From the NCBI GenBank assembly GCA_947483075.1, contig CANKLE010000013.1, positions 1 to 59,369 of the forward strand: a DNA stretch of 59,369 nt, given 5' to 3'. The stretch's first letter is position 1. Each line of letters starts with the position of its first letter. The notes under the pieces are model-generated. The model made no database searches, was not told the origin of the DNA, and saw nothing but the letters and a program-made list of their open reading frames with translations. This DNA is from Flavobacteriaceae bacterium (GTDB taxonomy: Bacteria; Bacteroidota; Bacteroidia; Flavobacteriales; Flavobacteriaceae). This document shows, one piece after another, positions 35,500 to 44,519 of the stretch. A program made the translations under genes and the position numbers.

Positions 35500-37869
35500 A
35501 TGAAAAGTCGATTGGTATTCCTTTTACTTTGCACCGCCTCCTTTGCGCAACAGGCTCCTCGTTCTTTTGTGAGTCAAAAGTGGAATAAATCGGTTTTAGA
35601 AATACAAACCACCGACGGGAGTTACCGCATTTCACCCTATTCTGCGAATATTTTTGAAACCACATTTTTGCCCAAGGGAGAGGTAGTTTCAACCCCCTCA
35701 CATGCGGTGGTGATGCAACCCACAGTACTCAAAACTAAATTAACCAATTCCAAAAATGATCTGCGATTAAGTTCGGCGGGGATGGAAGTGCGCATCCAGA
35801 AAGCCCCTTTTCAGTTGCAGTATTGGTACCACGACAAGCCAATCCTGTCCGAGAAAAATGGATTTGTGCAGCGCGACAGTTCCTTTGTGATTGACTTTTC
35901 GATTTCGCCCAATGAAGCTTTGTATGGCGGCGGATCTCGGGCCTTGGGTTTGAATAGACGCGGCAATAAATTGGAACTCAAAAACCAACCGCGTTACGGC
36001 TACAGCAATCGGGCAGAGACGCTCAACTTTTGTATTCCCTTGGTGCTGTCCTCGCAGTTGTATGCCGTGCATTTTGACAACTCGGCTTTGGGATTTTTGG
36101 ATTTAGACAGCCAAAAAAATAACACCTTGTCCTTCGAATCTACTTCGGGCCGCAAAACCTACCAAGTCATTGCCGCCGATTCTTGGACGGCACTCACCGA
36201 AAACTATACCCAACTTACCGGATTACAGCCTTTGCCCCCGCGCTGGGCTTTTGGCAATTTTGCCTCCCGCTTTGGGTATCATTCACAAGAAGAAACCGAA
36301 AAAACCATTCAGAAATTTCAGGACGATCACATTCCGGTTGATGCCATCATTTTGGATTTGTACTGGTTTGGGAAAACCATTCAAGGCACGCTGGGCAATT
36401 TGGCCTGGGACAAAGAAACCTTTCCCAATCCCGAAAAAATGATGAAGTCCTTTCAAGACAAAGGCATTCAAACGGTACTCATTACTGAACCTTTTGTGCT
36501 CAGCACTTCTTCCAAATGGAACGAGGCCGAGGCCAAGGGCGTATTAGCCACCGAAGCCAGCGGAAAAACCTGCACCTATGATTTTTATTTTGGCCACACG
36601 GGCATTATCGATGTATTTAAACCCCAAGCCAAACAATGGTTTTGGGACATTTACAAAGGGCTAATCGCACAAGGAGCAACGGGTCTTTGGGGCGACTTGG
36701 GCGAACCCGAAAGTTTCCCCTCCAAAGCCATTACTGTAGCCGGAAAAGCAAATGTCGTGCACAATATTTACGGACACACTTGGGCCAAGCTCATAGCCGA
36801 GGGCTACCAACGCGATTTTCCTAACCAACGGCCCTTTATTTTAATGCGTTCGGGCTATTCGGGTTCACAACATTTTGGCATCATTCCGTGGAGTGGTGAT
36901 GTGAGTCGTTCGTGGGAAGGCTTGCAAGCACAACCTGAAATTGCTTTAGAAATGGGCATGCAAGGCATTGGCTATATGCATTCGGATTTAGGCGGGTTTG
37001 CCGGCGATTATTTTGACAACAATTTGTATTTGCGTTGGTTGCAATATGGTGTGTTTCAACCCATTTTCCGACCACACGCCCACGAAGCAGTCGCCTCAGA
37101 GGTAGCCTACAAAGACGTAGACACCAAAGCCAAAGCCAAAAAATTAGTGGAGTTGCGGTATCAAATGTTGCCTTACAATTATACGTTGGCATTCGAAAAC
37201 AGCCAAAAAGGTACGCCATTGATGCGTCCGTTGGTGTTTGAAGAACCGCAAAATTCGGCCCTTTGGAACACAACGAGTACCTATTTGTGGGGCCCCAATT
37301 TCTTGGTGACACCCATCACGCAACCCAATACCAAAACTACTACAATCTATTTTCCCAAAGCCAATTCTTGGTTTGATTGGTACAGCAACGATCGCATCGC
37401 CGGCGGCACACAAAAAGAAGTAAATGTTGCCGAAGATCACCTGCCCATCTATGTGCGAGGCGGATCATTTATTCCTATGATTAATACCATTCAAACTACG
37501 CGAGATTATTCGCTAAACCAATTGTATGTGCATTATTACCACGACGAGGCGACACCAACCTCCTCGGGCAGTGTCTACAACGACGATGGCAAAACGCCCA
37601 ATGCCTATGCAACAGGCGCCTATGAAATACTTCATTTTAGTCAAACCACAACCGCCGATGTCTTCGAAATTAAACTTACTACCGAAACGGGGAAATCCTT
37701 TGTATCGGCACCCAAAAAAGTAAACCTGATTTTACATCATTTTACCCGAGCAGTTACGCAGGTAACGGCCAATGGAAAAGCAATTCCGTTTGTGCGCTCC
37801 AAAGACCAAACCCAATTGATTATTCCACTCACTGAATTCAAAAATCCAATTACCCTTCAAATACGCTAA
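35500..37869 (+). CDS. GH31 alpha-glucosidase
   Basis: 789 residues with signal peptide MKSRLVFLLLCTASFAQ. An N-terminal galactose-mutarotase-like sandwich (about 20-225) leads to the GH31 barrel. The nucleophile is D399 in LWGDLGEPE and the acid/base is D467 in PWSGDVSRSW. VDAIILDLYWFG (about 278-289) and RSGYSGSQ (about 449) are further family marks. C-terminal beta domains include a DUF5110-like segment (YNDDGKTPNAY). It releases glucose from oligosaccharide ends in the periplasm, taking the place that GH97 SusB has in Bacteroides. It is followed by the next gene after 2 bases. Confidence 0.94.
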   Translation: MKSRLVFLLLCTASFAQQAPRSFVSQKWNKSVLEIQTTDGSYRISPYSANIFETTFLPKGEVVSTPSHAVVMQPTVLKTKLTNSKNDLRLSSAGMEVRIQKAPFQLQYWYHDKPILSEKNGFVQRDSSFVIDFSISPNEALYGGGSRALGLNRRGNKLELKNQPRYGYSNRAETLNFCIPLVLSSQLYAVHFDNSALGFLDLDSQKNNTLSFESTSGRKTYQVIAADSWTALTENYTQLTGLQPLPPRWAFGNFASRFGYHSQEETEKTIQKFQDDHIPVDAIILDLYWFGKTIQGTLGNLAWDKETFPNPEKMMKSFQDKGIQTVLITEPFVLSTSSKWNEAEAKGVLATEASGKTCTYDFYFGHTGIIDVFKPQAKQWFWDIYKGLIAQGATGLWGDLGEPESFPSKAITVAGKANVVHNIYGHTWAKLIAEGYQRDFPNQRPFILMRSGYSGSQHFGIIPWSGDVSRSWEGLQAQPEIALEMGMQGIGYMHSDLGGFAGDYFDNNLYLRWLQYGVFQPIFRPHAHEAVASEVAYKDVDTKAKAKKLVELRYQMLPYNYTLAFENSQKGTPLMRPLVFEEPQNSALWNTTSTYLWGPNFLVTPITQPNTKTTTIYFPKANSWFDWYSNDRIAGGTQKEVNVAEDHLPIYVRGGSFIPMINTIQTTRDYSLNQLYVHYYHDEATPTSSGSVYNDDGKTPNAYATGAYEILHFSQTTTADVFEIKLTTETGKSFVSAPKKVNLILHHFTRAVTQVTANGKAIPFVRSKDQTQLIIPLTEFKNPITLQIR

Positions 37870-37871
37870 GA

Positions 37872-39515
37872 ATGAAAAAAGCATGTACCTTATTTGTGAT
37901 GTTTGTGTTAGGCGCAACTCCGTTGATGACCGCTCAAACACCGGTAAAAAAACCATTCACTTGGGAAGGAGCCACCGTTTATTTTTTATTAACCGATCGT
38001 TTTCAAAACGGAAACACGGCCAACGACCACAATTACCACCGCACCAAATCGGCCGGCAAGTTGCGCGGTTTTGAAGGCGGCGATTTGCGTGGCGTAATTC
38101 AAAAAATAGACGAAGGCTACTTTGACGCCCTAGGAATCAATGCGATTTGGATGACGCCTGTGGTCGAGCAAATTCACGATGGAGTAGATGAAGGCACCGG
38201 TTTTACCTATGGGTTTCACGGCTATTGGACCCGCGATTGGACGTCCTTAGACCCCAATTTTGGTACCCCTGCCGACTTGAAAGAATTGGTAGATAAAGCC
38301 CATGCTCATGGCATTCGCGTGCTGTTGGACGCCGTGGTGAATCACACCGGACCAGTGACTCCTGAAGATGCAGTATATCCAGAAGCTTGGGTACGCACTA
38401 GTCCAAAATGCACCTACAAATCCTATGACACCTACATTAGCTGTACCTTGGTCGAGAATTTGCCCGACGTGAAAACCGAGAGCAACAATTCGGTGCAGGT
38501 TCCGCCTTTTTTGGCCGACAAATGGAAAGAAGAGGGCCGATATGAATCCGAGATGGCTTCGTTAGAGCAGTTTTTTGCAAGCACTGGCTATCCGCATGCG
38601 CCCCGGTATTACATCATGAAATGGTTGTCAGATTACATTACCAACTACGGCATTGATGGCTACCGCGTGGATACAGCCAAACACACCTCTGAATATGTTT
38701 GGGCCGATTTCAAGAAAATATGCGACGCCAAGTTTGCCGAATACAAAAAAAATAACCCCAGCAAAGTGCTCGATAACAATCCGTTTTTTACTGTGGGCGA
38801 AGTATACGGCTACAACATTGGCGATAAATTGGTCTATAATTTTGGCGATCGTCGGGTGAATTATTTTGCCAATGGTTTTTCGGGCCTCATCAACTTTGAT
38901 TTTAGAAACGAAGCCAAATTGGCCTACGAACCCTTGTTTTCAAAATACTCGACCATTTTGCACAGCGACCTCAAAGGGCATACGGTCATGAATTACATTT
39001 CGTCACACGACGACAGTTATCCGTTTGACAAAAAGCGAGAAAATCCATTCGAAAGCGCCAATAAATTATTATTAGCGCCCGGAATTGCCCAAGTATATTA
39101 CGGTGACGAAAGTGCGCGATCGCTTGATATTGAAGGCACCCAAGGCGACGCTACCTTGCGTTCGTTCATGAATTGGGAGGCCATAAACAAAGATACCTAC
39201 ACCAAAAGCATTTTGCGCCATTGGCAAAAACTAGGGGTATTTAGAAAAAACCATCCATCCATTGGCGCAGGAGTTCACCGAAAAATTGCCGATATAAACT
39301 ATGTGTTTTCTCGCCAATGGACCCAAGGAAATTATACCGATAAAGTAATTGTTGGCTTGGATTTACCGTTGGGCAACAAAACCATTTCTGCGGGAACAAC
39401 CTTCAAAAATGGTACGAAAGTGCGCGACGCCTATTCGGGAAAAACGGCGGTAGTGACCAACGGAAAAATTACCCTCAATACCTCTGCAACCCTTTTATTA
39501 ATTGAAAAACAATAA
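37872..39515 (+). CDS. GH13 alpha-amylase, periplasmic
   Basis: 547 residues with a signal peptide ending near TAQ (residue 22). The GH13 barrel starts with ATVYFLLTDRFQNG. Regions: LLDAVVNH (I), GYRVDTAKH with nucleophile D267 (II), FTVGEVYG with acid/base E310 (III) and ISSHDD with D380 (IV). An insertion with Cys at KCTYKSYDTYISC may be a disulfide loop. It has no lipobox and no T9SS domain, so the periplasm is expected. It sits between the GH31 gene and the lipoprotein amylase, 2 bases from each. Confidence 0.92.
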   Translation: MKKACTLFVMFVLGATPLMTAQTPVKKPFTWEGATVYFLLTDRFQNGNTANDHNYHRTKSAGKLRGFEGGDLRGVIQKIDEGYFDALGINAIWMTPVVEQIHDGVDEGTGFTYGFHGYWTRDWTSLDPNFGTPADLKELVDKAHAHGIRVLLDAVVNHTGPVTPEDAVYPEAWVRTSPKCTYKSYDTYISCTLVENLPDVKTESNNSVQVPPFLADKWKEEGRYESEMASLEQFFASTGYPHAPRYYIMKWLSDYITNYGIDGYRVDTAKHTSEYVWADFKKICDAKFAEYKKNNPSKVLDNNPFFTVGEVYGYNIGDKLVYNFGDRRVNYFANGFSGLINFDFRNEAKLAYEPLFSKYSTILHSDLKGHTVMNYISSHDDSYPFDKKRENPFESANKLLLAPGIAQVYYGDESARSLDIEGTQGDATLRSFMNWEAINKDTYTKSILRHWQKLGVFRKNHPSIGAGVHRKIADINYVFSRQWTQGNYTDKVIVGLDLPLGNKTISAGTTFKNGTKVRDAYSGKTAVVTNGKITLNTSATLLLIEKQ

Positions 39516-39517
39516 AC

Positions 39518-40915
39518 ATGAAAAAAGTTTTCCTATTTCTATGTCTTGCTCTAGGAATTTTAAGCTGTAAAAAAGCCGAAGAAACCCCAAAAGCAGCTGC
39601 CCAAATCGCAGCAGTAACTTCTCAATTGGCCGATAATGCCGTAATTTATGAAGTGAATATTCGCCAGTATTCGCCCGAAGGAACCTTTAATGCCTTTACG
39701 CCCGATATTCCTAAATTGAAAAAAATGGGGGTCAAAATTTTATGGTTAATGCCCATCTATGAAATTGGATTAAAAAACCGCAAAGCCAAAGGAGATACTT
39801 CTATAGAGCAAATCACCGACCCAAAAGAAAAAGAGAAATACTTGGGCAGTTACTATTCGGTAAAAGATTACCGCAGCATTAATGCCAAGTATGGAACCAA
39901 AGCTGATTTGAATAAATTAATTCAAACGGCTCACGATAATGGCATCTATGTTATTTTAGACTGGGTAGCCAACCATACGGCTTGGGATCATCCTTGGGTT
40001 ACGGCTCATCCCGACTATTACACCCACGACAAAGCCGGGAAAATGATTGCCCCGTTTGATTGGACCGATGTGGTTGAGTTAGACTTCAACAACAAAGATT
40101 TGCGCAAAGCCATGGTGGCCGATATGAAATATTGGCTTAGCGATTTTAATGTAGACGGATTCCGTTGTGACGTAGCCGGTGAAGTACCCACCGATTTTTG
40201 GGATGCCACACGGGTAGAATTAAACAAAGTAAAACCAATATTTTTCTTGGCTGAAGCCGAAAAACCAGAGTTGATGAAAAACGCTTTTGATATGCAGTAC
40301 GGTTGGGAAGCCCACCATTTGTATAACCAAATTGCTAAAGGCGAGAAATCCGTAAAAGACTTCGATGCCTACATGACCAAAATGGATACGCTCTTGCAAA
40401 AAGACGACATCAACATGAATTTCACCTCCAACCACGACGAGAATTCTTGGAACGGAACCGAATACGAGCGCATGGGCGATGCCGTTGAAACCTTTGCCGC
40501 CTTGAGTTATACCATGCCGGGTATGCCGTTAATTTACAATGGACAAGAATACGACTTAAAAAAACGCCTGCGCTTCTTTGAGAAAGATACCATTCCGCAT
40601 ACCGTGGGTAAAATGGGCGCGGTGTACGAAAAATTGGGTGCATTAAAAGCAAACAATGTGGCGCTTCATGGCGGAAAAGTTAAAGCCAGCTACCTGCGTT
40701 TGGTTACCTCAAATGACACAAACATTTTGGCTTTTGCCCGTGAAAAAGACGGCAAAAAAGTAATTTATGTGGCCAACCTGAGCAAAAAACCAAACACCTT
40801 TACGTGTCCGATAGTTGGTAATTATGTCGATTATATGACTGGCGAAAAAGTGCTGTTGGCCAAAGACCAGTCCCACAGTTTTAAGCCCTGGGAATATAAA
40901 ATATTCGTACAATAA
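39518..40915 (+). CDS. GH13 alpha-amylase lipoprotein (SusG-like role)
   Basis: 465 residues. Lipobox LGILSC lipidates Cys17, and the next residues KKAEE resemble the Lys/acidic surface-export signals described for Flavobacteriia lipoproteins, so outer-face display is plausible. GH13 regions: LDWVANH, DGFRCDVAG with nucleophile D218, FLAEAEKP with acid/base E246 and FTSNHD with D307. A short C-terminal beta domain ends in PWEYKIFVQ. It would cut starch at the cell surface beside SusCDE, like Bacteroides SusG, though the sequence layout differs. Last gene of the operon. Confidence 0.9.
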   Translation: MKKVFLFLCLALGILSCKKAEETPKAAAQIAAVTSQLADNAVIYEVNIRQYSPEGTFNAFTPDIPKLKKMGVKILWLMPIYEIGLKNRKAKGDTSIEQITDPKEKEKYLGSYYSVKDYRSINAKYGTKADLNKLIQTAHDNGIYVILDWVANHTAWDHPWVTAHPDYYTHDKAGKMIAPFDWTDVVELDFNNKDLRKAMVADMKYWLSDFNVDGFRCDVAGEVPTDFWDATRVELNKVKPIFFLAEAEKPELMKNAFDMQYGWEAHHLYNQIAKGEKSVKDFDAYMTKMDTLLQKDDINMNFTSNHDENSWNGTEYERMGDAVETFAALSYTMPGMPLIYNGQEYDLKKRLRFFEKDTIPHTVGKMGAVYEKLGALKANNVALHGGKVKASYLRLVTSNDTNILAFAREKDGKKVIYVANLSKKPNTFTCPIVGNYVDYMTGEKVLLAKDQSHSFKPWEYKIFVQ

Positions 40916-40924
40916 CAACAAAAG

Positions 40925-40962
40925 ATGGCGCGGCTCGAGTAATTTAGCAGCGCTATTTTTTT
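40925..40962 (+). terminator. Terminator of the maltose/starch operon
   Basis: ATGGCGCGGCT / AGCAGCGCTAT stem (11 pairs with one mismatch and one G-T), 10-base loop, T8 tail. Confidence 0.85.
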
Positions 40963-40972
40963 ATACGATTCC

Positions 40973-42199
40973 ATGAGTAAGCATTTTGATCTAATTGTTG
41001 TAGGTGGCGGTGCTGCTGGATTTTTTGCAGCCATCAATTGTGCCGAAAATCATCCCGGTTTGCGCATTGCCATTTTGGAACGCGGACAAGAAGTGCTCGG
41101 CAAAGTACGCATATCGGGCGGCGGACGTTGCAACGTGACTCACGCTTGTTTTGAGCCCAATGCTTTGGTAAAAAATTATCCTCGAGGCGAACGCGAATTG
41201 CGTGGTCCGTTTCATCAGTTTTGCTCGGGCGATACGGTCGATTGGTTTGCCCAACACGGGGTGGAACTCAAAACCGAAGCCGACGGCCGGATGTTTCCCT
41301 TATCTAATTCTTCTGAGACCATTGTGAGTTGTTTGATGCAATCCGCCAAAAAAGCTGGTGTCGAAGTGCTTTTAGGTCAATCTGTACAAGAGTTGTTGCC
41401 GAAAGATACCGGTTGGAAAATACATACGGTGACCGGTAACTTTAGCTGCGAGCAATTGCTATTGGCGACCGGTAGCAACCCCAAAATCTGGGAGATGCTT
41501 CAGTCCTTGGGACACCAAATGGTTCCACCAGTTCCATCCCTGTTTACCTTCAATTGCAAAGATCCACGCATCGCCAATTTAATGGGCGTGTCCACCCAGG
41601 CGCGTGTGTCAGTAGTGGGGACAAAACTGCAAGAAACAGGACCGTTGTTAGTCACCCATTGGGGGATGAGTGGTCCGGCGGTTTTGCGATTATCGGCTTG
41701 GGGCGCTCGATTATTGGCCGAAAAAAACTATCAATTTACCATACAAATCAATTGGTTGCCCGAATATACTTTTGCCGAAATTTTAGTACAATTGCAACAA
41801 TTTAGAACTGATTTGGCCAAACGCAGTGTGCAAAGCAAATCGCCATTTGAACTGCCCAATCGCTTGTGGGAAAGTCTTACCACCGCAGCGGGATTTCAGG
41901 AACAAACCAAATGGGCCGATAGCACAAAAATGCAACTCCAGCAATTGGCCGAACAACTATGCAGCGGTCAATTTGATGTGAATGGCAAAAGCACGTTTAA
42001 AGATGAGTTTGTTACAGCCGGGGGAATTGATCTAAAAGAAGTGCAGTTTAAAACCATGCAGAGCAAACGCTATCAGACACTTTATTTTGCTGGAGAAATT
42101 CTAGATGTAGATGCCATAACGGGCGGATTTAATTTTCAAAACGCCTGGACTTCGGGTTTTATTGCCGCCAAAGCCATCCTCGAAAATTTAGCGGTTTAA
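40973..42199 (+). CDS. HI0933/BaiN-family NAD(P)/FAD-dependent oxidoreductase
   Basis: 408 residues. The N-terminal Rossmann motif IVVGGGAAGFFAA (residues 8-20) binds FAD, and the family signature GKVRISGGGRCNVTH (about 42-56) follows. THWGMSGPAVLRLS (about 226-239) and the C-terminal GEILDVDAITGGFNFQNAWTSG (about 371-392) are diagnostic of the HI0933 family, whose members include the bile-acid enzyme BaiN; the normal substrate in this group is unknown. Start 10 bases after the operon terminator. It converges with tspO and overlaps it by 12 bases. Confidence 0.93.
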   Translation: MSKHFDLIVVGGGAAGFFAAINCAENHPGLRIAILERGQEVLGKVRISGGGRCNVTHACFEPNALVKNYPRGERELRGPFHQFCSGDTVDWFAQHGVELKTEADGRMFPLSNSSETIVSCLMQSAKKAGVEVLLGQSVQELLPKDTGWKIHTVTGNFSCEQLLLATGSNPKIWEMLQSLGHQMVPPVPSLFTFNCKDPRIANLMGVSTQARVSVVGTKLQETGPLLVTHWGMSGPAVLRLSAWGARLLAEKNYQFTIQINWLPEYTFAEILVQLQQFRTDLAKRSVQSKSPFELPNRLWESLTTAAGFQEQTKWADSTKMQLQQLAEQLCSGQFDVNGKSTFKDEFVTAGGIDLKEVQFKTMQSKRYQTLYFAGEILDVDAITGGFNFQNAWTSGFIAAKAILENLAV

Positions 42200-42664
42200 C
42201 CACCAAATACTTGCATTAAGCACAGACGCAAAACCCACCCAAAGCAAATAGGGAACCAGTAAATAGCCCGCTATTTTGTGAATCAGGCGAAATTGCGTCC
42301 AGGTTTCGTAGATGAGCAACCACAATAAGACAACCTCTATTAGCGCCAAGAGCGGGTTGTGTAAGCCAAAAAACAAAATCGACCACAAGGCATTCAATCC
42401 CAACTGTATCCAAAACAAACGCAGTGCTTTTTTGACGGCTACGGGCTCGTAATCCATTCGACTCCAAACCAAGCCTGCAGCTACACCCATGGCCAAATAC
42501 AAACTGCTCCATACCGGCGCAAACACCCAACTGGGCGGATTAAAACTGGGCTTCACAATAGTGGCATACCAGGTGGGAATCGCTTCGCGCGTAACCAATC
42601 CCGAGAGGTAGCCAATGGCCAAACAGCTTACAACGAATATGGCAATTTTGAGGTATTTGTTCAT
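42188..42664 (-). CDS. tspO: TspO/MBR family membrane protein
   Basis: 158 residues from the ATG giving MNKYLKIAIF; a longer in-frame form would add 19 hydrophilic residues encoded in repeat-rich DNA and is unlikely. Five membrane helices and the family motifs TWYATIVKPSFNPPSWVFAPVW (WY..l.KP.w.PP...F.pvW) and LNALWSILFF are present. TspO proteins bind porphyrins and cholesterol-like ligands and may degrade tetrapyrroles or sense stress. The 3-prime end overlaps the flavoprotein gene by 12 bases. Confidence 0.94.
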   Translation of the reverse strand: MNKYLKIAIFVVSCLAIGYLSGLVTREAIPTWYATIVKPSFNPPSWVFAPVWSSLYLAMGVAAGLVWSRMDYEPVAVKKALRLFWIQLGLNALWSILFFGLHNPLLALIEVVLLWLLIYETWTQFRLIHKIAGYLLVPYLLWVGFASVLNASIWWLNR

Positions 42665-42721
42665 GGTAGAAATTTTTTCAAATGTAGGGGTTTTTGTGGT
42701 AAAGCAGTCAGCTGTTAGCAA

Positions 42722-43225
42722 TCAGCGTTTAGCCACGAATGCACGAATTAAATAATCCCGAAGTTTCGGGACCGTGAAGAAACTCAAACTGTTTGACCCG
42801 CTTTAGCGAGGGAGTTTTTGAGTTTTAGGAAGTGAGCCCATTTTGAGCGCCGAAAATCCCAGGTCTTGATTTTTTGTTTCTTTTTCATCAAGGAAAAAGA
42901 AAGGATTAACGATCAACGCGTGTTGATTGTTGTCCCGAGGCTTCGGGATGAATTAACATGTAATCTAAGAAACACTGTAAACTGTCTACCGTTAACATAA
43001 AACTAATAAACACACCCCCAACCCCTCTCTAGAGGGGAGTTTTGCCAAGAATACGAAGAACATAGTAGGTTCTACTCCACAAATTAACCGAGAACCGAGA
43101 ACCGACAACGGCAAACGTCATAAAGTCTGCGCTTCGGGACCAAAAATTCGGGGCACAACTATTACTGCAAGACGAAATCTTTCAATCTTTCAATCTTTCA
43201 ATCATTCAATTTTTCAATCTCTAAA
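42722..43225. repeat. Composite intergenic repeat region upstream of mvaD
   Basis: No conventional gene in 42665-43299. In order: TCCCGAAGTTTCGGGA (42756-42771), a module with AAACTCAAAC/GTTTTTGAGTTT arms around CGCTTTAGCG (42779-42825), the segment to 42900 with TTTCTTTTTC and GAAAAAGAAA arms, TCCCGAGGCTTCGGGA (42933-42948), AACCCCTCTCTAGAGGGGAG (43020-43039), heptads AACCGAG/AACCGAC (43087-43108), and five to six 8-mers ATCTTTCA (43177-43224). Confidence 0.75.
42784..42888 (-). other. Possible 34-residue micro-ORF inside the repeat module
   Basis: ATG to TGA on the minus strand encodes a strongly basic peptide beginning MKKKQKIKTWDFRRSKW and ending AKAGQTV. It fills the repeat module exactly from one arm to the other. 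No ribosome-binding site is visible and the reading frame may be a by-product of repeat sequence. Listed as a candidate only. Confidence 0.25.
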
Positions 43226-43273
43226 TCATCTAGTCCGATAACCGCCAACCCTACATCCACAAAGAAAAAAAAC

Positions 43274-43281
43274 TATCTTTG
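43274..43281 (+). promoter_or_regulatory. -7 element of the mevalonate-pathway operon
   Basis: TATCTTTG, an exact TAnnTTTG, 18 bases before the mvaD ATG. No TTG at -33. Confidence 0.6.
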
Positions 43282-43299
43282 CCCAAAATAATTCAACCC

Positions 43300-44424
43300 A
43301 TGCGTAACGCAGCTGATTTTATTCCAACTGGCAAGCCCGCTACAGTGAATAGTGGGACTGCAACCTACAGCGCCCCGAGCAACATTGCCTTGGTAAAATA
43401 TTGGGGAAAATTGTCCCAGCAAAAAAACGAATTGGATCTAGCTGACACGCAAATTCCGGCCAATCCGTCGTTGAGTTTTACCCTAAAAAATTGCCATACG
43501 GTAACTAGCTTGCAGTTTAGTTTGCGCGAAAATACCACAACTTCTTTTTCGTTTGAGTTGCTGTTTGAAGGACAGCCCAAACCTGAGTTTCATCCCAAAA
43601 TGGAACAGTTTTTTGCACGCATTGCGCCCTATTGCCCATATTTAAAAGACTATCATTTTATCATATCCTCCCGCAATACGTTTCCGCACAGCTCGGGGAT
43701 TGCCTCATCCGCCTCAGGCATGGCGGCTTTGGCCGTAAACATCATGCACTTGGAGCAGCAATTATACCCGGAACTCTCTGCTGATTATGTGGCGCAAAAA
43801 GCCTCTTTTTTGGCGCGTTTGGGATCGGGAAGTGCCTGCCGTAGCATCAAAGGCAGCGTCGTAGTTTGGGGCGAAACCCTTAGTATTGATGGCAGTTCAA
43901 ACCAGTATGGCATTTCGTTTCCGGGTGAAATCCATTCGGTTTTTGAGCAATACCAAGACACGATTTTGTTGGTCGATAAAGGCGAAAAACAGGTCTCGAG
44001 CACGGTGGGCCACGAGCTCATGCACGGACATCCCTTTGCCCAGAACCGCTTTGATCAGGCGCACGAACATTTGGCGCAGTTGAAAGCTATTTTTGCTACA
44101 GGCAATTTGGAACACTTTATTGCGTTGGTTGAAAGTGAGGCTTTGACCTTGCACGCCATGATGATGTGTTCGCAGCCTTATTTTATCTTGATGAAACCCA
44201 ATACGCTCGAGATTATTCAACGCATTTGGCAATTTAGAGCACGGACGAATACGCCCATTTGCTTTACGCTCGATGCCGGGGCCAATGTGCATGTGTTGTA
44301 TCCGTTGGCACACAAAGAAATTTGTTTGCAATTTATTCAGGCTGAATTGGTTGGCTATTGTCAAAAGGAACAGTATATTTGTGACGAAATTGGAAATGGC
44401 GCGCAAATGATTGTTGATTGCTGA
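43300..44424 (+). CDS. mvaD: Diphosphomevalonate decarboxylase
   Basis: 374 residues from the ATG giving MRNAADFIPT; an upstream TTG in the same frame would overlap the promoter. GHMP-kinase fold with the MvaD-specific start SAPSNIALVKYWGK (about 25-38), where the Lys of KYWGK is part of the active site, NPSLSFTL (about 56), the phosphate-binding loop PHSSGIASSASGMAAL (about 129-144) and RLGSGSACRSIKG (about 173). It makes isopentenyl diphosphate from mevalonate diphosphate. mvk and a prenyltransferase follow on the same strand. Confidence 0.95.
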   Translation: MRNAADFIPTGKPATVNSGTATYSAPSNIALVKYWGKLSQQKNELDLADTQIPANPSLSFTLKNCHTVTSLQFSLRENTTTSFSFELLFEGQPKPEFHPKMEQFFARIAPYCPYLKDYHFIISSRNTFPHSSGIASSASGMAALAVNIMHLEQQLYPELSADYVAQKASFLARLGSGSACRSIKGSVVVWGETLSIDGSSNQYGISFPGEIHSVFEQYQDTILLVDKGEKQVSSTVGHELMHGHPFAQNRFDQAHEHLAQLKAIFATGNLEHFIALVESEALTLHAMMMCSQPYFILMKPNTLEIIQRIWQFRARTNTPICFTLDAGANVHVLYPLAHKEICLQFIQAELVGYCQKEQYICDEIGNGAQMIVDC

Positions 44425-44483
44425 ATTTTGATTTTTCCCTTGAAATAGGGATTGCATAGAGAAAAGGTATTAGAAGAACGAAA

Positions 44484-44518
44484 ATTATTAATTATTCACT
44501 TTTAATTATTAATTAAAA
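44484..44518. repeat. Five AT heptads directly before mevalonate kinase
   Basis: ATTATTA, ATTATTC, ACTTTTA, ATTATTA, ATTAAAA in strict 7-base phase, ending 1 base before the mvk ATG, so it forms the leader where a ribosome-binding site would lie. Confidence 0.7.
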
Positions 44519-44519
44519 A

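Noticed and set aside
42722..43299. Attachment site or prophage border
   Set aside because: No integrase, tRNA or phage gene is adjacent; the region is only a cluster of short repeats.
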